NCBI GenBank assembly: GCA_002749535.1
Contig: MZZL01000137.1
Location: 644,699-707,785 of the forward strand
DNA from: Apophysomyces variabilis
Taxonomy: Eukaryota > Mucoromycota > Mucoromycetes > Mucorales > Mucoraceae
Length of the DNA stretch: 63,087 nucleotides
Reading direction: 5' to 3'
Shown: positions 34,249-45,429 of the stretch, piece after piece
How the letters are laid out: every line of letters begins with the position of its first letter
Numbering within the stretch: the first letter of the stretch is position 1
Translations under genes and position numbers: made by a program
Notes under the pieces: model-generated
The model's database searches: none
What the model was told of the DNA's origin: nothing
What the model saw: the letters and a program-made list of their open reading frames with translations, nothing else

Positions 34249-35674
34249 ATGAGTTCATTAAGAAAGGTAGGTGAATGTCCAACGTTTATTGCCTAGCACA
34301 GATGAAACGATCAGGTTTTGTCGTGCATTCAATACGTTGCTGGACTATTTCGCCATGCATTACCGAATCTACCCGTCGTCTCTTCTCTTTTTTTTTTATG
34401 CATCGCTTCCCCTCCTCTTCTTTAAACTTCATTTTCCATTTTGCAATATTGGCTTTGCTTTGCTATTTTTTTTTAGCAAGAGGAAGTCTACGATGCAAAC
34501 GAACTGGAATATGGCGACTTGACCTTTGATGCCGAGCTAGAAGAAGCACAACAAGCCAGCATGGAGACCCATATTCCGGAATCCAACGTGGGATATCGGT
34601 TACTGCAAAAGATGGGCTGGAAAGCTGGACAAGGCTTAGGATCAGAGGGACAGGGTGCGTAAAATGAACTCACTGTAATCGTTCCATCTTACCTCCGATG
34701 TCGCTCCGTAGGCCGAATAGACCCTATCCGTATCGACTTAAAACTAGATTCATTGGGTGTAGGAAAAGAAGGAGAAGAAAATGCATACCACGTATCATCC
34801 ACAGCAAAACGCAAAGCTTTAGACAGCGAGAAACAGTTAGAAGAAACTGAAGAAGAGAAGCAGCAGCGAGAAGTCAAAGCTGTCAAGCAAGAAGCTATCG
34901 AACGTGAGTTGAAAGTGGTGAAGCGCGCATTTTACTGCGAGCTGTGCGATAAGCAGTATCGTAATATTAGTGAATACGAGCAGCATCTACAGAGTTACGA
35001 TCATCATCATCGCAAAGTAGGTTTCGCCATGATGTCTGTTGATGGTGATGGTGATATATCTGACTCCATAATAGAGATTTAAAGATATGAAAGAACAAGC
35101 GAGAAAATCGGCATTCGTCCAATCCGATAGAGAAAAGAAACGGGAGCGCGAGAGGAAACGTGAAGAACGCGAACTAAAGCGAATGCAGGAAGCCATGCGT
35201 AAATCAACATCACGAGTATCCGACAAGAAAGAGCCTATACTTACCTCAGTAATGAATGTTGAGCGGACAGCTGTTTCTCAGAACAACAGTGACTCACGTC
35301 GAGATGGAACTGGTGGTTGGACGACGGTGACGGAGCCAAGTCGGACAGCAGCAGCAGCAGCAGGAGCAGGAGGAGGAGGCTGGACAACGGTAGCAGAGTC
35401 AAGTCGGATAGCAGGAGGTTGGACAACGGTAGCGGAGCCAAGTGGGACAGGAGGAGGAGGTTGGACAACGATTTCAGCATCACAACCAACGGTTGCCACT
35501 GTGGCTAGCCCCGTGGTATCAAATACCACGGTAAAGCAACAGGGGGCCGCACCAGCCGACAAAATTCCCTCATCCTCCACTGTGCCTGCAACGGGGTCCA
35601 CGTCAGTAAAACTGTCTTTTGGTATGCCACAAAAGAAGCAGGGAGGATTCCAATTTGGTTTGAAGAAAAAATAA
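34249..35674 (+). CDS. G-patch and C2H2 zinc-finger protein (GPATCH8/ZNF804-like)
   Basis: Exons 34249-34266, 34477-34654, 34712-35016 and 35075-35674 join in frame to 366 residues. After an acidic start comes the G-patch: [25 protein letters not shown]2H2 finger follows: [25 protein letters not shown]. Next is [14 protein letters not shown] and a long basic coiled coil ([18 protein letters not shown]). The C-terminal third has four imperfect copies of [10 protein letters not shown] separated by Gly/Ala runs, and ends with the basic [14 protein letters not shown]-patch proteins activate DEAH helicases in splicing or ribosome assembly; a nuclear RNA-processing role is inferred. Exon 1 encodes only MSSLRK. 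The promoter is shared with the reductase. Confidence 0.88.
35345..35470 (+). repeat. Intragenic tandem repeat encoding [10 protein letters not shown] units
   Basis: Four imperfect units of about 40-60 bp each encode GGWTT(V/I) plus a Ser/Gly/Ala spacer. A CAG/GGA triplet run lies in the first spacer. Likely to vary between strains. Confidence 0.7.
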
Positions 35675-36247
35675 AGATAAATAAAAGCATCAGAGCGTGA
35701 ATAGGTTTACTTTATCATCACAACGCATGTGTTCTCGACAAGGACAAATATCAATAGAGTACTCTTCTAAGGACATGATACTCGGGGTTTGCTACCGTAA
35801 CCGAGAGAGAGTAAGTAAAACTTTTGAAGGTGTTCAAGTGAAGGACGGGGAGGGATTTTATATTGGCCGATAGATAAAAGCAGCGTGGAGAAAAGAAAGG
35901 ACGACGGATGGCCAAAGTGGCGACGTATCAGTGATTAACCAGTAAAATCAACAATTTGCTCGATAACTACGTATCCCTTTTCTTCTCTATGATATGAACG
36001 ACCATAGCGTAGAAAAGAACACGTTTTCTCGGTCAACTGAGCTCCTCTGCCATGGTATGCTAACCTCATTCTTCCTTGCATTTCTTTTTTCTCTCTTTTT
36101 TTATTTTTCTACTTTTTGGACTTGTTCTACTTTTACCTTCTCTCTGTGGTATCAGACAACGCTAACAAACTCCGTTTGTGACTTTGCTTTAAGTTCTTTC
36201 AAGGCAACAACTCCTGCACCTTCCCAAAAAAAGTTACCTTTTACTCA
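35675..36247. other. Intergenic: G-patch 3' flank and TMA22 promoter
   Basis: A plus frame at 35994-36305 overlaps the real TMA22 start in another frame and is rejected. Pyrimidine-rich tracts are present upstream of the TMA22 start. Confidence 0.5.
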
Positions 36248-37182
36248 ATGGAACCCAGGAGCGTCTTGTATTGTGGCAGTAAGCCAGATTTCCTTCCTAT
36301 CGTGAAATGACAAGATGTTTACTTTTCTGTAGTTTGTACAATGCCTTTTGAGGTAAACAGAAAATAAGGATCAACCAACTGCGCGTTCATTTGTCGGCTT
36401 CTGCCTTCCCGGATCCAACTAAAGTCCTTCCGTCACGAATTTAGTACTGCGAATTTAGTGGTACTCAGGAAAAGTGTAAGCAATGGCTCAAAGATAATCA
36501 TGAAGATATCCATGAAGCACTGTATAATGCATCGGGTAGAAGAAACTAACCATACGACGCGCCCGATCGGTTAATGCTTTCTTGTTTAGAGGTGACAGAA
36601 GGTGTTAAAGCCTTGACCGTCGAAGATACCGCCGGTGAAGGCAAGTCAGACAGAGCTGTGGTCAAAGACAAGTCCGCACGACTGGAAGCCAAGTTAGAAC
36701 GCGAAAACAAGAAAAGGATGGTAAATTGATTGACTGTGGCATTTTCAGTAACTGATGCACCTTGGTTTAGTCTACTCGTGTGACAATTAAACGTGTGGAA
36801 AGAACGAGGAGAAAGTGCATTACCACGATTCACGGTCTGGATGTCTTTGGTAGGGCATATACGCTAAAAAAGTAAAAGGAGAATGTGTTGATCAAGAAAA
36901 ACAAATTAGATGTTGATCTGAAGAAGGCTGCCAAGATGTTTGCCAACAAATTTGCATGCGGTTCATCCGTGGCAAAGAATAACCAAAACCAGGATGAAAT
37001 TGTTGTTCAGGGTGATTTCTCGGATGAACTTCATGAAATGATCTTGGCAAACTGGCCACACGTAAGAAAAAAGATAAAGCTGTCAACAAGATCTAATTTT
37101 GCTTCTCTTTGGGGAAATTTAGGTACCAGAAGATAACATTGATATTGTGGAGGAAGCCAGGAGAAAGAAGGGCGGCAATTAG
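36248..37182 (+). CDS. tma22: TMA22/DENR translation factor (SUI1 domain)
   Basis: Seven exons (36248-36278, 36333-36352, 36445-36535, 36590-36720, 36771-36849, 36910-37061 and 37123-37182) join in frame to 187 residues. The N-terminal zinc-binding part is MEPRSVLYCGICTMPFEYCEF followed by KCKQWLKDNH, matching the DENR YCGxCxxPxEYCE pattern. The C-terminal SUI1/eIF1-like domain includes RVERTRRKCITTIHGL, LKKAAKMFANKFACGSSV and DEIVVQGDFSDE. DENR/TMA22 works with MCT-1/TMA20 in ribosome recycling and re-initiation in the cytoplasm. Exon 2 is a 20-nt microexon coding the middle of the zinc motif. The usual Pro-Pro of the family is PF here. Confidence 0.92.
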
Positions 37183-37438
37183 AATCTATTCGGAAAAGAT
37201 GAAAAAAGGCATGACAAACGCAAACAAGCTACTCAGGCAACGAGTAGTTTAGCAAGACATAATTAACTGTAGGGTTCGAAAGAATGTTAGATATCTGTCT
37301 GTAAAGCAAAGGTCTATAAAAATTAGACATTCATGGAAGAAACCGGACCTGACATTACTTCCCTCTTTCTCAGTTTCCAAAATATTGATCGTGATGGACA
37401 TTGATTTGTCCAGAAAAAAATAGAGTATGCGTTAACCT

Positions 37439-37893
37439 ATGAAGGAAATTACAGGGTTTTGTATTTTTATTTGCGTCCATTTTGCGCTTATGCATACTGC
37501 TCCCCTCCATGAACGCATAATTGAGCTAGAGCAGCGTAGGAATCTGTTGAATAAGCAGTATCGTAGCGTGGATAAACAGAAAATCAAGACATGCGCTGTC
37601 CAATATATCTTGTACGAAATGATGGACTAATACTGACTGACTTACTCCAATTCTGGATAATACGGAGCATTACACTGCAAGAGTTATCCCAAGAAATAAA
37701 CACGGTCAGATCAGAAGACATATTGCAAGACAGCAGCAAAGGTAACAAAATGAGAAGGAAACAAGTCAAGGTCCCTTATCTACAACCGGAATTTGAAATC
37801 AAAAATCCTGTATTTAAAGACAGGCTTGCGCCCATGGCATATTCAAAACCCGATCACGTTCCTCTTCTACGCCCAGGTAATCTTAATTTTTGA
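37439..37893 (+). CDS. Candidate small coiled-coil protein, family unknown
   Basis: Two overlapping frames can be joined by a GTACGA...GGAG intron (about 37613-37671) containing a CTAATACTGAC branch-like site. The product would run LHERIIELEQRRNLLNKQYR, then FITLQELSQEINTVRSEDIL, then FKDRLAPMAYSKPDHVPLL. The first part is heptad-rich. The N-terminal MKEITGFCIFICVHFAL may be a signal-like segment or non-coding if an upstream exon exists. I do not recognise the family. The tail reads like conserved protein. It lies head-to-tail between TMA22 and the thioesterase. Confidence 0.45.
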
Positions 37894-37985
37894 CGCGAGA
37901 AAGCAATGCTATATCTTCTCCTGCGATTAACCTATCACCATATGAAAAAGATTCCAGAGACAGAAAGTCTTGAAAATCATTAGAG

Positions 37986-38571
37986 ATGGAGTTGAATCAC
38001 GAACAACTCAAAGGCTATCCAACTCTCCTGAAGATCTTGACTACCTTCAATGAACTGGCGTATCCACGGACATGGAGTGCATCTTTTATGAAGCATGCCA
38101 AGATAGTGGATATCCAACCCTGCAAATTGAAGATCTCACTTCAAGTGGAGAAAAAGCATTGTCAAGGGTCATCCTCGTTCAGTCCAAAGAAGGAGTCAGA
38201 GATGGCAAGTCCAGGATACATCGCAACAGTGATGGATGTTTTCAGTTCATTTACTCTTGGAGCTTTAACAGGTGAAGACAATAATGGTTAAATGAAAAGC
38301 AAAAAATGAAAAAAAGAGCGTTGAGTAACAGTTGGAGTGGACGAGTTTAGACGAACGTGCCTGGCAAGATTGGGGACCGACTTCCGCTATGAATATCCAT
38401 TACTTCCAATCTGTGCCCGTGGGTTCGACTATATACATGGAATTTGTTATTCTTCATGTCAACAGCAAAAGCTTGACTGTAGAGGGTCGAGTGTACAATG
38501 AAGATTCGAGTATTTTGTATGCTGAAGGGACGCAAACGCAAGTTAATGTTACGTCAAGACATAAACTATAG
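37986..38571 (+). CDS. Hotdog-fold thioesterase (ACOT13/PaaI-like)
   Basis: Exon 1 is 37986-38271 and exon 2 is 38351-38571; together they give 168 residues in frame. The core is KISLQVEKKHC, then ASPGYIATVMDVFSSFTLGALT, which fits the hotdog helix with the usual Asp (VMDV). After it come WGPTSAMNIHYFQSVPVGS and VEGRVYNEDSSILYAEGTQTQVN, the last strands of the fold. These enzymes cleave acyl-CoA esters; chain length is not predictable here. The usual HGG motif appears as SPGY, so activity should be tested. The second exon's acceptor (TTTAG at 38350) was chosen because it restores the family frame. Confidence 0.8.
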
Positions 38572-38672
38572 ACCTTGTTGTCTGATGAAGAACAAAGCTC
38601 TAAGTCAGTAAATGGGAAAGATCGATGGAGATAGCTGTCAATAGAAAGAAATAAGAAAAAAAATGTCAGTTT

Positions 38673-39035
38673 TCATGTTGTTTGTTCTTTCCTGCTTGTT
38701 TGTTGTTGACCCATACCACAACCAGTTTCAGCGCCACTGGGATACCGTTTTAACTTCTTCTCGAAAGGAGGAGGGGGAGGAAATTCTTTTTGGGAATGGA
38801 AAGTCCAACGTCCAGCTTCGGTAAGAGGCGGTTCAGGAACTTCAACGTCCATGCTGTGGTAAGCAGGTTGAACGGGTATGGTAGATAGACGAGCCAAAGG
38901 AGAACGTTCTGTCATGGTGCGTGAATTGTTCATGTTGGGAGGAAGAGGGGCAGGTACGTTATGTCTGCCATGATGATCTGCAGTTGTTGGACGTGGTGGT
39001 GGTGGAGGTGGCGGTGCACGTCCTCTCGTTGACAT
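38673..39035 (-). CDS. Short proline-rich verprolin/WIP-like protein
   Basis: The single minus-strand frame of 120 residues starts MSTRGRAPPPPPPPRP. The middle is Pro/Ser-rich. The C-terminal part GRWTFHSQKEFPPPPPFEKKLKRYPSG matches the WASP-binding tail of WIP/verprolin (RWxFHxxxxxPPPxxF...KxYPS). Full-length verprolins also have an N-terminal WH2 actin-binding motif, which is absent here. The protein would bind WASP/Las17 but not actin, perhaps acting at cortical actin patches. That role is inference. It converges with the thioesterase gene, stop codons about 100 bp apart. Confidence 0.65.
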   Translation of the reverse strand: MSTRGRAPPPPPPPRPTTADHHGRHNVPAPLPPNMNNSRTMTERSPLARLSTIPVQPAYHSMDVEVPEPPLTEAGRWTFHSQKEFPPPPPFEKKLKRYPSGAETGCGMGQQQTSRKEQTT

Positions 39036-40189
39036 AGGTGTAAAGAAGTGGTTGGGGAAATAAACCTGTGTTCGGAGAGAGGAACGAAACCCAATAGCAC
39101 ATGAGATATTCGGTCATCGGAGATTAGACTCCATGTGATGCATACCGAAAAGTCATCCAATGCGTTGCCAAAGGTCCAGTCTATTTCTCTTATGCGCTAC
39201 CAGTGGCAACAAACGGCGTGAACTTGCTCTGAGCGCGCGATGCTTACATGTTCTATTGCGCAAGGCCGTATACATACCGTGATGGGATAAGTAAACAAGT
39301 GAGTAACACTATCCCAAGGATAAGGATTACAGTCACGGGTTCACGATGTTGCAGTTGTAGGGATGAGTTGTATAGCAGGTAAGAGGCATTTCTGGAGGTC
39401 GCGTCAACACGAAAGGAGGCAATTTTTTACATAAGGATCCAGTGGTAGAATGCGGAGACAGTGATATCCTTATCCGCTATTATACACAGAATCTGAAATC
39501 ATTTCTCTTTGGGTTAAAGGTTAGAACCGATGTTTCTTAATTTCTCTTTCCTGCAATCAAGAGTAACATCCATTGAATGCTTTTCTATGGCTATTGCAGA
39601 AACCACCTCCAATTTTGGATTACTGGAATAAAATAGGTTGGGGTCCAATTTGCAGGTAAGCAATGTTATACTGAACTTCTAAGTTCCAATTTCTTATATT
39701 CACTATAAAAAGTGGACTCAAACAATCGTGGCAGCAGTACCAGTTTTAAACAGCTACTGCTCGAAAGCGAGGTGATTCCTTCAGCTTTTATACTCAACGT
39801 TGCGGTCAAGGCCGGTGCTTATGGGAAACAAGGGCAATATCCTGAACTAAGTAAATAGGAACTAAGCTAGCAGATACCGAATGTGTATAGCTGGCATGCT
39901 ACTGCCAATGTACAGTAGACACCAAAGTCTATGTTTCTAACAGAGGGGGAACGTTTTATTTCCATCTACAGCGATTGGTGCATTGCCCTCCTTCAAGCTG
40001 AAGAAGAGTTCCTTGCTAGTGCTTCTAACACTACGGCAATGATTGAACGCAACGGACAAGGCAGGCCCTATCAACATCCTTAACGAATAGGAAGGTGTGG
40101 GTCTTTATTGACTTTGCTGGGACATTTGCCGTTGCGTGCCTCTAAGCCAGTTGCATCCGAACGGCAAGGTGCCTAACTTACTATTAAGC
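39036..40189. other. Intergenic, possibly eroded Fanzor N-terminal DNA
   Basis: 39,036-39,560 is the promoter side of the WIP-like gene. From about 39,590 plus-strand fragments such as KPPPILDYWNKIGWGPIC read like degraded protein but are broken by many stops. They may be the eroded start of the Fanzor relic that follows. Confidence 0.35.
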
Positions 40190-40864
40190 GGGACGAGCTT
40201 CGCGGAAGAATCGCGATGAACACTAATTGGCTCCAAGATCGAAAAGCGAAATACGGTATAGACGAGGACGAGAATGCGTTAAGCTGTGGGTCCCGCCATT
40301 CCAACCAGGCCAGACTGCTGCTATAGATTTGTGCATTGTAAGACAGCGACCGTGGTCTACTTATACGAAATTTATACGGAAATAGGTTAGTGATGCGCAG
40401 AGGCTGTGATACCTCTCTTTCGATCTGAGCTACTCTGGATAAAGCATGCTACGCCATTATTAACTCTGCCAAAGAAAGTCCCACAGCAAACAATCCATGT
40501 CAAACATTCGATCAGTGCAAACCGGTTGTGTTTGCGGTTGGAATGGATTGGCTATTGGGGCCGCTATGGACAAATCCAGTCATAGATAAGCTACGAAGGA
40601 CATATCCGAGCTTTCGGTCAGAAAACATCAGGCGGGCCGTGTTAACGAGTATTGCACCTCAAAAATATGCTGCCGATGCATCCAGCATGGAATATGACCT
40701 GGCTCAAGTGCTTGCAGCGAGGGGAAATAGCTGTCATTAGAGTGCTGCTTTGCGACTCGTGCAAAGGTGTGTTCGATCGAGACAGGAATGTCGCGCACAA
40801 TATCGGCACTATCACATCTTCCATGCTGGACAAGGAAAGGCCCCAGGGTGCTTTCATCAGATGA
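40190..40864 (+). pseudogene. Fanzor (TnpB-like) nuclease relic, C-terminal part
   Basis: Broken plus-strand segments follow the order of a Fanzor C-terminus. First is RDELRGRIAMNTNWLQDRKAKYGIDEDE (40,190-40,290, with stops after it), then KPVVFAVGMDWLLGP (RuvC-II region, near 40,520). In another frame comes RVLLCDSCKGVFDRDRNVAHNIGTI, the second zinc-ribbon pair and RuvC-III motif with Asp codon 40781-40783. It ends GAFIR at TGA 40862-40864. At least one frameshift and several stops separate the pieces. It differs in sequence from the relic at 10-13 kb, so they are separate families or insertions. Confidence 0.65.
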
Positions 40865-41361
40865 TCGAGACGATTACAACAGCAAATGCATCTCGACAAG
40901 TGGATTGGGCCTTTGCCAAGGTATGTCACAAAGTGAATTCAGGTTCCGATAAAAACTCTTAGCTGAGTTTTGTGCTATTGGTAGGGCATCTTGAGCTAAA
41001 AAGAAAGGAATAAGAAAAACGGTCTTTGCTCAGACAAGGTTTGTGAACGGAGATAAGTGTAAAAAAAAAGGCTCAGATCTTGAAACGATACCTAAGGGGA
41101 GGGGGGAGGAAGACGTAGGACCTGCGACATAGAGAGAGGGCTATTTCATTAGGGTAAATCAGTACCGCTGGGATGGGTTAGTGCCTATCTCCCCAGAGAG
41201 TGATGAGAGCCAATGCAAAACTGGTGGGGTTGTGACGTGAGAAATGGGGAAAAAATATAACATGGTAAATGCTTATTTTTTTTGGCTTTTTTGGTTTGCT
41301 TTGCTTGCTTGCTTTGAAATAACAATACGATCCATCAGTCATCCACTTGCCGACCCCCTTC
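40865..41361. other. Intergenic, upstream of BEM46-like gene
   Basis: Contains purine-rich runs and a GGGGAGGGGGGAGG tract near 41095-41110. No gene is seen; frames here are shadows. Confidence 0.5.
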
Positions 41362-42735
41362 ATGCTCATATATATACTATATTTACTTTATTTCTCAATT
41401 GCTATCACAGTAGCTTTGTCCTTGCTACTCTACATATATCAATGCGACTTACTCTATGCCGCAGGATTCCCGTCCGGCTCGAGATCAGTCGTAAGTCCCA
41501 TCTACATGCACTTTTGCATACACAGTCCTCACCATTTTTATTCTTCACCTCTCGTATTAAGGTGGCAAGACCTTCTCAGTATGGTCTACCAGACAAAGAA
41601 GAAATTCTAACTACCAAGGACGGTGTCAAACTCAGGAGCTATGTTCTCATACAGCGCGATGATGATGTGGCTATCCAGTCTCCCACAGTTCTTTGCTTTC
41701 ATGTAAGTCATACATTGATGAATAATCGTATCCTTGTCTAAATTTCGAATGGGTATAGGCACACACAGGAAATATGGTAATTGATTTGCGGGCCTCTTTT
41801 TTTTTTGGATGGGGACCGAATTTTTTTCTAACAAGTTTGCATTTCCCACGACAATGCAGGGCCATCGACTTCCCATCTCTCAGGTGTTTTACAAGAAACT
41901 CGGATACAATGTGGTCATGCTATCCTACAGAGGGTATACTTCATCTTCTTTTCTGCTGTCTTTTTTTGCCTTCTTGTCTAACAATCAACATGATCTGCAG
42001 ATATGGTTTGAGTGAAGGAAAAGCAAGTGAAAAGGGTCTACAGATCGATGCACAGGTATTTTTTTTGGATGGACTGCGTCTGGATGAGAGACGCTGATTG
42101 AACGAATTGAACACTATAGACAGTGGTTGACTATGTGCAACAACATCCTATTCTCAAGCATACTAAATTGGTTGCCTACGGGCAATCGCTTGGAGGGGCC
42201 GTTGCTATCAACTTGGTGTCGAAAAACGAAAGTAAATTCGATGGCTTGATTGTTGAGAATACGTTCTTAAGTGTGGTAAGACCTGTTTTGACGGGTGGTA
42301 CAAGATGGGTTTGGAAAAGGCATGGGATACTGAGTGTATGTTTCTACTAGCCTTTATTGATTCCTCATGTTTTGCCTGCTCTGAGGCATCTTGTCTATCT
42401 GTGCCATCAGACATGGAGATCGTATAAAACGATACAGTTTATTCGACATGTCCCCATCTTGTTTTTGTCGAGTCTCAGAGACGAATTGGTGCCACCTGCA
42501 CATATGGCAAAGCTGTATAAGGTGGCCCAAACGACTGGTGTCAAGGTCTGGCGTGATTTCGAGAATGGAACACATAATGATACATGCATGCAGGTAACAA
42601 CAGAACGAAACCGTCTTCTCTTTCGAGTATATCGTGAGCAGAAAAAGCATGGTCAACCTAAAATTTCGGTATTAGGAGGGTTACTTTGAAGCGATTGCCG
42701 AATTCATTCGCGATCATGTTTGGGAGGTAGACTAA
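41362..42735 (+). CDS. BEM46/ABHD13-like alpha/beta hydrolase
   Basis: Eight exons (41362-41490, 41562-41702, 41759-41776, 41860-41933, 42001-42055, 42120-42275, 42351-42593 and 42676-42735) join in frame to 291 residues. The N-terminus is a membrane anchor (MLIYILYLLYFSIAITVALSL). Then come LTTKDGVKLRSYV, CFHAHTGNMGHR (oxyanion HxxxGN), VVMLSYRGYGLSEG, the nucleophile elbow YGQSLGG, LRDELVPP (acid) and FENGTHNDT (His), a complete catalytic triad. Exon 3 is only 18 nt and codes AHTGNM of the oxyanion loop. BEM46 proteins are ER/plasma-membrane associated and linked to polarity; the substrate is unknown. Confidence 0.92.
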
Positions 42736-43822
42736 AATGAATCAGATATGTTCCCTTTCAAGTGCATAATTTTTCCTCCCCAAACTTCTCATATTAACCA
42801 CCCTTACCTACACCAAGTTACTCGGTCGTAACATATAGTCACACTTAGCCATCTTTCTCCTGGTACACACATTGTCCTATGCGTGTACCCAAACTCACTT
42901 TCCCCACTTTTTTCACCAATCACAAACCCATCTACACCCACGCACGCACACACATACACTCACATATTAACTCGCACACAATTACACACAAACACACACG
43001 CACGCCCTCTCTCTCTCTCTTTTTTTTTTCTTTTTCTCCAGCGCACATATATATACACATGCACGCAAATGGCCCATACATTATATTCCCGCACCCCTTC
43101 TCACGTCTTGCATACGCACGCAAACCCATTTTCTATTCTGATCTCGTTTCAAATCGATATCGACTTGTGGACAGTCTCAGAAAATCAAACAAAAAAAAAT
43201 ACATAAACATCTTGGGAGAATATGTTACTGCGTTGGAACCTTTTGATTAAATTTTAATGTGTATTCATTGATATGGAATATCCAGTTCTGGAAGACAATA
43301 TGCTGAATCCAAAGGCAATATCACCCGATACTATGGTTATCTTCGTTGCAAATTGGTCTACTTTTTGATCAACTGGAAAAGGCATAGGGAAAAACTTTGA
43401 GTTAAGAAAGGAGACTTATGAAAATGAGTGGGGAATGTCAAACAGGCTACCCCATCTTCTGAAAAAGCCAGACCTCCGTCCCTTCAAAAAAGACTTCCCC
43501 AACAAAAATTCCCATTCATGTCCCACTGCCCACAGAAGGACTTCGGCCAAATGAGCTACCTTTCTTTTTCAATCGCTCGATCGAAACAGGATATGTACAC
43601 GTGCTATCTCAGATTAGCTTGATCCAATGTTAACCACATCGCTGACAGATAGATCCAATAATCGTCAATCCATTCCTTTTTTCTTTTCGTTCTCATCATG
43701 TATGAATCATGACGACTATTGAGCATCTGCTATTTTGTTGCATCGACATACCCTGTTTGTGTCTCTTTTTCCCTTGTTTTTTTTTATTTTCCTAATTTTT
43801 TTTTTCACTGCGTGGCTGCTAT
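42736..43822. other. Intergenic with microsatellite DNA
   Basis: 42,935-43,075 is low-complexity CA/CACG-rich DNA followed by a CT run and poly-T. The open frames across it are products of the repeat. The remainder shows no coding signal. Confidence 0.6.
42937..43037. repeat. Imperfect (CA)n / (CT)n microsatellite
   Basis: Interrupted CACA/CGCA repeats pass into CTCTCTCTCTCT and then about ten T. Simple-sequence DNA in an intergenic region. Confidence 0.85.
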
Positions 43823-44815
43823 TCAGGACTGGACTGCGCCAACATTTGACTTTGCTCGCTTAGATGCCTCCTGATTCCTTATGTCAGTGCCGTATTCTGG
43901 TTGTTTTGCCACGCGTTTCCTCCGTTGCATGGCACTTTCATAATTGACAATTGGCATCATCATCATCATCATACTAGCAGCTACAGCATCCTCATCCTCC
44001 TCATCGTAACCGTTCGTCGATCTTTTCTCACTAGAACGGCGGGCTAGTTGGTTCTCACTTGACATCAATCGCTTGAGATTCTCTTCTACTGTCCGTGATT
44101 GTTGTGAGTTGAGCTCACGGACCTTTTGCGGATCGTCAGGTCGCTGTATATAAACCTGTCAAAGTCATCCAAGGAAATAAAACGTCAGTATGGACGACTT
44201 ATCCCAAGAGGCCTCTCTTACAGGGGTTTGTCTGAAAGAATGCTTGCTTGGAAATCGTGGTAGGTGCGGAGGAACGTATGCTGGCAATTCTGTTGTTTCT
44301 TCCAAATCTTCATCCTCATCCTCATCCTCTGATGGAAGAAATTGTGGGATATATTCTACCGTCGATGTCTGCGACTGTTCTGTCCGTAATGTTGTAGAGG
44401 ATGCTGCTTTTGCTAAAAGAAATTGTTTATTTATCAGCCAACGAATCGTAGGTGGTTATTCCTACCCATGGGTGTGTTCTTAAAACGTTCGACATATTGT
44501 TGAAGACTCGCTAATGCTACCCCTTGATCTGCTAATGAATGGGCAATATCATGGGTGTTTGGTCGTGAACGGTTGGCAAGGTCAGCGTAGGAATGCGTAA
44601 TAGCTAATAATCTTTCCAGATCTGTCGAATGTTATTTTAGCATTGCTGTTTGTGTTGGATAAAACTTCAAGCTTACAAAGGCCTAGAATGTCTGCCAGTG
44701 CATCCAATGCTGAGGCTTGGGCAGACTGAAAACCAGCCTCTCGAACAAGAAGCGATACAACCTTTTGGTTTGCTGTGAAAACAAACGAGGATTCGCCTGA
44801 CTGATTTGAATGCAT
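43823..44815 (-). CDS. taf8: TFIID subunit TAF8 (histone-fold)
   Basis: Exons on the minus strand are 44815-44677, 44621-44466, 44412-44222 and 44155-43823, giving 272 residues. The N-terminal histone fold includes VVSLLVREAGFQSAQASALDAL, then LERLLAITHSYADLANRSRPN and ADQGVALASL. After an acidic linker (SEDEDEDEDLEE) comes YVPPHLPRFPSKHSFRQTP, the characteristic TAF8 C-terminal proline motif (LPxFPxKHTYxxTP). The tail is charged, has a run of six Met encoded by CAT repeats on the plus strand, and ends with an RRKR basic patch. TAF8 pairs with TAF10 in TFIID. The start ATG gives the shortest frame with a complete histone fold. Confidence 0.9.
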
Positions 44816-45429
44816 GTGTCTCTGCTTTGTTGTGTTGTTTGTATTGGGGGGTGGAAAGCGAACAGAAAAGAAAGAGAAACAGAGAGAAAAGAGATGACGC
44901 TTTCGGACACCCAAAACGGGAAGTCATGAATACATGCTGGAAACTGCAGAAAAAAGTAACTGACACCATATACGCTGAAAATATGGTCTTCACTAATCAC
45001 GCTCGGTCAATTCCAAGTGAAAGAAATGATCAGATCCAACTATTCCTATATGATCATGGAGTTATGACACATAGAGAACACATATATCTATCTATTATTG
45101 GATCACACATTGGGCATCCTAAGAAATTCAGATACTGTCAGAAAAAGACCTGCTAGGCCAAGCAATGCCTCTCTGTGAGATCCTTGGTATGCCTTGTTCA
45201 TTTTGTCTGCCGAAACGCCTAGGCATAGTTAAAGTTGCTATAGAAGAAAGCGGTCATAGAAAGCTAGATGCTCGTGCCACTCTTGATCGCAAAACCGAAA
45301 ACGCAAAATATATAACAAATTGAAACAAATGTGCTTTTATTTATGGAAACTATCTAAACTAAGTGCTTTTCTACAAATTACTTTCTTTTCTTTTCGTGTG
45401 GGGGGAAGGAATTCGTTTGACTGAATCTA
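44816..45429. other. Intergenic: TAF8 promoter and FAS 3' flank
   Basis: No gene is seen. A 116-codon plus frame (44806-45156) overlaps the TAF8 start and lacks any family feature. Confidence 0.5.

Noticed and set aside
42879..43250. Long Thr/His/Pro-rich plus frames
   Set aside because: They are translations of a CA/CACG microsatellite.
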